Shown: positions 8,119 to 11,586 of the stretch, piece by piece
Layout: each line of letters starts with the position of its first letter
How positions within the stretch are numbered: the first letter of the stretch is position 1
Assembly: GCF_000611645.1 (NCBI RefSeq)
Contig: NW_014012176.1
Coordinates: 3,340-14,925 of the forward strand
Source: Monoraphidium neglectum
Lineage: Eukaryota; Chlorophyta; Chlorophyceae; Sphaeropleales; Selenastraceae
Direction of reading: 5' to 3'
Length of the DNA stretch: 11,586 bases
Translations under genes and position numbers: made by a program
Notes under the pieces: generated by a model
The model's input: the letters and a program-made list of their open reading frames with translations, nothing else
What the model was told of the DNA's origin: nothing
Databases searched by the model: none

Positions 8119-10278
8119 AGCGGAGACCGCTGCCCCGTCCTCACGCGGCCCCGGCTTATTCAAAGGTACCAGCAACCCAAAAGGAGTCTGCTGCCCCGTA
8201 TCCCGCACAGGGACAAATGAGAGGCGCCTGTACCCAAGTGTCTGGGATTGCTGCGCTCCGTACATGGAGCACAGCGAGCTGAGGGCCCCTACTTCATCAC
8301 ACAGGAGTGCGTGATCCAGGATGAATTGGCAAGCGTGGGGTGCGCAGTGCCTCCGTTGTTGATCTCATGCCCTGGTGAGTGCACGGCCGCTGGTCCAGTT
8401 TCTGCATGGCCTGCCATCCCCAGTGGCACGCAGCATGCGGAGCACCGGCAACTCAGCAGCTTCAAAAGCCATGAAACCACACCATGCGGCACTGATGCCC
8501 TGAACGGTATACCTGGGGAGCCAAAATGACCGATGATTGTCAGGTCGCAACAGACACGTGACACCTGAGTCAGTCACCCACGACGCTTCTCTTCAGTTCC
8601 TCGCAGCCACCCCCGCAGGGCCTGCGGACTGGTGTGCTTAGTACTGGTGTACAGTCAATTGGGCAGCATATCACGGCTTTGACCCACCATCCGCACAAGC
8701 CCGCATCGATTGTTTTGTCAAGGCCGACACGCCTGATGACAGATTCACGTGCCCCTCATGCTGCTGAGGCGGTACACAGGCAATGTGCCGCCCACCTGCA
8801 CTCATCGATGCACATCACCCAAAGCAACCACAGGCAGCACCCACAGGGCAGCTCAAGGGCCATAATCTTTTGATTTACAAATGCTGTCTATTGCAGTTCA
8901 GAGGAATTACCGTCGCTGTCAACAAGCCGCTCAACAGGTGGCTTTCCACCGTGAATTCTGCTTGCCGCGGCCGGCTGCCCCCTCAGAGGCGGCCAGCCGT
9001 GCGGAACCCATGACAAACAGAGTGCAGTGCATGCGCGCCGATAATCCTGCACAATTCAAGGCGTGTACAGGCGCGCAGCAGCTTGGAGATGGAAGGATTG
9101 TTGATTGCGAGAAAGAATCGGCAAGGGTTTGCGTGCGCTTGGACGAACCGAGATCAGTGAGTGTGAGGGAGCCCCCCCTGTGCAAGCAGGGGTTCTCAAC
9201 CTGCAAGCGGTCCGTCCTGCTGAATTCCCTGGATGGGGCAAGTCGGCTAGATTGGGGAATAACGCTCAATCTAGGCAAGCGCGGCGCCGCACCCCCCAGC
9301 CCCTGCAAGGAACAAAGGCCGGGGGTCGGGCAAACCCCCAGGTGCTGTGGATGTGCATGGAAGCGACCTAAACGCATGCTGCTGGTGTGCACCACTACAT
9401 GCCATGCCACATAACGCGCGTGTGCGTTGCTAAGAGATTGACTAAGAAACGCGCTCAATACCGCCACAACCACACCACCTGCTTGGTGTTGCTGCCAGGA
9501 TCCGCGCCGCCACAACACGTTTTGGGTACTCGTTCATATGCATGGCGTTAAGCAGAGTGGTATGATGTTGAAACGTCCCGAGATGACAAAGCAATCCATC
9601 CTGCCGCCGCCACGGGTGCAAGGTAAGCGACGCACCCGCATTTGCGGCACCTGGGCAGCAGTATGCAGGCGGGCGGCTCCCCTGGCCATCAAAAACGCGG
9701 CGCTTGGTATGAGGGTGGGCGCTTAGTGTGTGCGGCCGTTGTGATCAATCAGAGAATGTTCTGCACCCTGCCAAGAGGCCACGCATGGTAGCAGCGGCCT
9801 CTGGCTCGGCTGCACCATAGGTCTGCCCTTCAAGCCCCGACTGTCGCAGTCAGGCGTTCGGCTGCTTTGCTGCAGCAGCACGCAGCCTTGCGTGCATGGG
9901 GCCGACATGGGCCGTCCTCTGGCGTGTGCACGGGTTGTAAGCAGGCTGCTGCATGTGCTCATGGTACAATATGCGCCGCGGAATGTCGGGCGCAGGGCAG
10001 GTGCGCCCCAAAGCCATTTGAAGGTGGTTGCTGGGCTTGCAGAGCTATGGTATGTCGCATGCGAGCAAGTGTGCTTGCCCCAATTGGGTGGGAGTTGGAG
10101 AGGGGTAGGGGCATACGTGCGTTGCGACTGCGGCGCGGTACCACATCCTCAACAAAGTGGTGGTGCCGCAGCGCAGCGCCGGCAAGACCCAACGTAATGC
10201 CAAATTTGCGTCGCCTGTGCACGCACAGGCTCCTCGCATCTCGGCCATCAGGTGGGCCGCCCATCCGGCGGCCCGCGC
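8119..10278. other. Intergenic spacer: 3' flank of the right-hand gene and 5' flank of the protease
   Basis: No convincing gene is visible in these 2.2 kb. Open frames of 177 codons (8881-9414, plus) and 195 codons (8931-9518, minus) overlap each other, lack recognisable motifs and do not show the codon bias of the real exons. The base composition is less GC-rich than in the genes. The only minus-strand TGTAA noticed is at 8875-8879, 1.4 kb from the right-hand gene's stop; if used, that gene has a very long 3' UTR. No clear TATA element was found upstream of the protease. Confidence 0.55.
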
Positions 10279-11586
10279 TCAATCCCTGCCACCACCCGCC
10301 GCGGCCGCCGCCACGGCCGCCGCCGCCGCGGCCGCGCCGCCGCCGGCTCGCTCGACCGCGGCGCCGACCAAGGCGGCCAGGCGGCGCTTGTAGAAGATGA
10401 TGGAGTGCTCCCTGAACACGACGAGCGCCAGCTCGCGGTTGAACGACCAGGCGTCCCCTGCGTACCTGTTGTAGGCCTGCAGCGGCGCCACCTGCGGCCG
10501 CAGCCCCTGGTGAGTCAAGATCAGCTGGTGCCCCACGTGGCGGTACGGCGGCGGCCGCAGCGCCATGACCAGCCACGCCTCGAGCACGTCCAGCGGCGCG
10601 GTCAGCAGCGCCGACCCGAGCCCAGCCGCCCGCGCGGCCGCGCGGGCGGCCGCGAACGCCCAGGTGCCGGGGCGCGGGCGCGCGGCGCGGGCGGCGGCGG
10701 CGGCGGCGGACTTGAGGTGGGCGCGGGCGCGGGACGCGAGGGAGAGGCGGCCGGCGGCGGCGGCGGCAGGCTCAGGTTGGGGGAGGTCCTCCGCCGGGTC
10801 CCAGGCGATGGGCTGCGCCACCCCGTCCGCGCCCGGCGCGGCCGTCCCGCCGGGCCAGCGCCATGCGAGCCAGCTCGCAACGTCAGCAGACCCACCGCCG
10901 CCACCAGTGTTGGCGCCAGCCGCGCCGCCGCCGCCGCCGCCGCCATTGCGGCAGCGCCCACAGCCGCGCGACGCGGGCTCGCCGCCGTAGCTCACATAGG
11001 AAGCGCAGTCGCACGCCGGCTGCCCGCCAGCGGCGGCTGGGGGCCGCGTTATGGACACACGCTCGCCCATGAACAGTCGTGCGAAGCTGGCAAAGCTGCG
11101 GCTCGAGTGCACGCTGGCCGAGTCCATCCGGCGCGCGTTGGCGCCGCTGTCGCCGCCGCCGGGCCCGTCGCCGCGATCGGACGACGCCTCGCTCGTGCTG
11201 CTGTCAGCCGGGCTGGCGCCGCCGCCGCTGCTGCTGCCGCTGCCACTGCCGCTGCCGCAGCCAGTGCTGCTGCCCTCTCCTCCATACGCGTGCACGAGCG
11301 GGCTGGACTCGGCGCGCCGCAGGGCCGAGGTTGGGGCGGCCACCATCCCGAGGACGGAGCCGCTGCTGCTGCGGCTCATGCTGAGGCTGAGGCTCTCGGA
11401 GCCGGACGCGGTTGCCTCATCCGCAAACCGCACGCACTGCGCGCCGCCGCTGCCGCCGTCGGCGCCGCCACGCGTGCTGCCGCCGGCCGCGGAGCCGTCG
11501 ATGCCAGCGCTGCTGCCGAGTATCGGCATGCTGCTGAACGGCTTCAGCACCGGCGGCGGCCCCAGCACCGGTGGCGCGTCGACGAG
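10279..11586 (-). CDS. Unrecognised low-complexity protein, C-terminal part (runs off the right edge)
   Basis: An open frame of 435 codons reads from the window edge to a TGA at 10279-10281 without interruption; its N-terminus lies beyond 11586. I do not recognise a family. The first two thirds are Ser/Gly/Ala-rich with Ser runs, possible phosphosites and a small Cys cluster (CDCASY then CGRC). Then come Ala/Arg-rich stretches that may be helical. The block encoded at about 10380-10615 (SALLTAPLDVLEAW, PPYRHVGHQLILTHQG, YNRYAGDAWSF, LALVVFREHSIIFYKRR) is of normal complexity and looks like genuine coding sequence. The end is an Ala/Gly-rich tail. Evidence for coding is length, very GC-rich third positions and this ordered block. 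The last codons could instead be spliced at the GTGGTG near 10290, so the true C-terminus is uncertain. The reverse-strand frames over it look like shadows. Confidence 0.6.
   Translation of the reverse strand, partial: LVDAPPVLGPPPVLKPFSSMPILGSSAGIDGSAAGGSTRGGADGGSGGAQCVRFADEATASGSESLSLSMSRSSSGSVLGMVAAPTSALRRAESSPLVHAYGGEGSSTGCGSGSGSGSSSGGGASPADSSTSEASSDRGDGPGGGDSGANARRMDSASVHSSRSFASFARLFMGERVSITRPPAAAGGQPACDCASYVSYGGEPASRGCGRCRNGGGGGGGAAGANTGGGGGSADVASWLAWRWPGGTAAPGADGVAQPIAWDPAEDLPQPEPAAAAAGRLSLASRARAHLKSAAAAAARAARPRPGTWAFAAARAAARAAGLGSALLTAPLDVLEAWLVMALRPPPYRHVGHQLILTHQGLRPQVAPLQAYNRYAGDAWSFNRELALVVFREHSIIFYKRRLAALVGAAVERAGGGAAAAAAAVAAAAAGGGRD

Noticed and set aside
8881..9518. Two overlapping open frames (177 codons plus, 195 codons minus) in the spacer
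   Set aside because: No motifs, no codon bias like the real exons, and they overlap each other on opposite strands.
9959..10248. Possible extra 3' exon of the right-hand gene, via acceptor CACAG near 10223
   Set aside because: The frame is open and an acceptor-like site exists, but third positions are not GC-biased and no family similarity is seen; the simple stop at 10279 is preferred.

Overview
The window looks like nuclear DNA of a green alga (Chlorophyta). It is GC-rich, its genes are split by short GT-AG introns whose splice donors all begin GTG, and it is full of CAG/CTG and CA/GT simple repeats. A TGTAA element, the usual chlorophyte polyadenylation signal, lies 3' of one gene. The two recognisable proteins are strictly eukaryotic families. 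The organism assignment is inference; no species can be named from the sequence alone.

All three genes supported here lie on the minus strand, so transcription runs from high to low coordinates. (1) 11586-10279 is the C-terminal part of an unrecognised, low-complexity protein that enters from beyond the right edge. (2) 10278-8119 is a 2.2 kb spacer holding the 3' flank of that gene and the 5' flank of the next; no gene was identified in it. (3) 8118-2881 is a ten-exon gene for a ubiquitin-specific protease of the USP36/USP42 (plant UBP) type. Its 949-residue protein has a complete catalytic triad, a long Gln/Ala-rich linker, a USP36-like WDxExDRGKxKK motif and an Arg-Gly-Gly (RGG) tail. (4) 2880-2566 is a compact 315 bp spacer with the protease 3' end and the promoter of the last gene, including a TATA-like element. 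(5) 2565-272 is an eight-exon gene for phosphomannomutase, 248 residues, complete and highly conserved. (6) 271-1 is its 3' flank.

Both spliced models close exactly in frame (747 and 2850 coding bases). Every junction was chosen from a GT-AG pair that keeps family similarity across the join. The two identified genes have unrelated jobs (protein deubiquitination, probably nucleolar, and mannose-1-phosphate supply for GDP-mannose). Their adjacency looks like ordinary compact gene packing, not a functional cluster. I found no mobile element, CRISPR array, defence system or RNA gene. The more unusual items are the RGG-tailed protease with a degenerate zinc ribbon, a Z-DNA-prone alternating tract in a phosphomannomutase intron, and several repeats placed close to splice acceptors.
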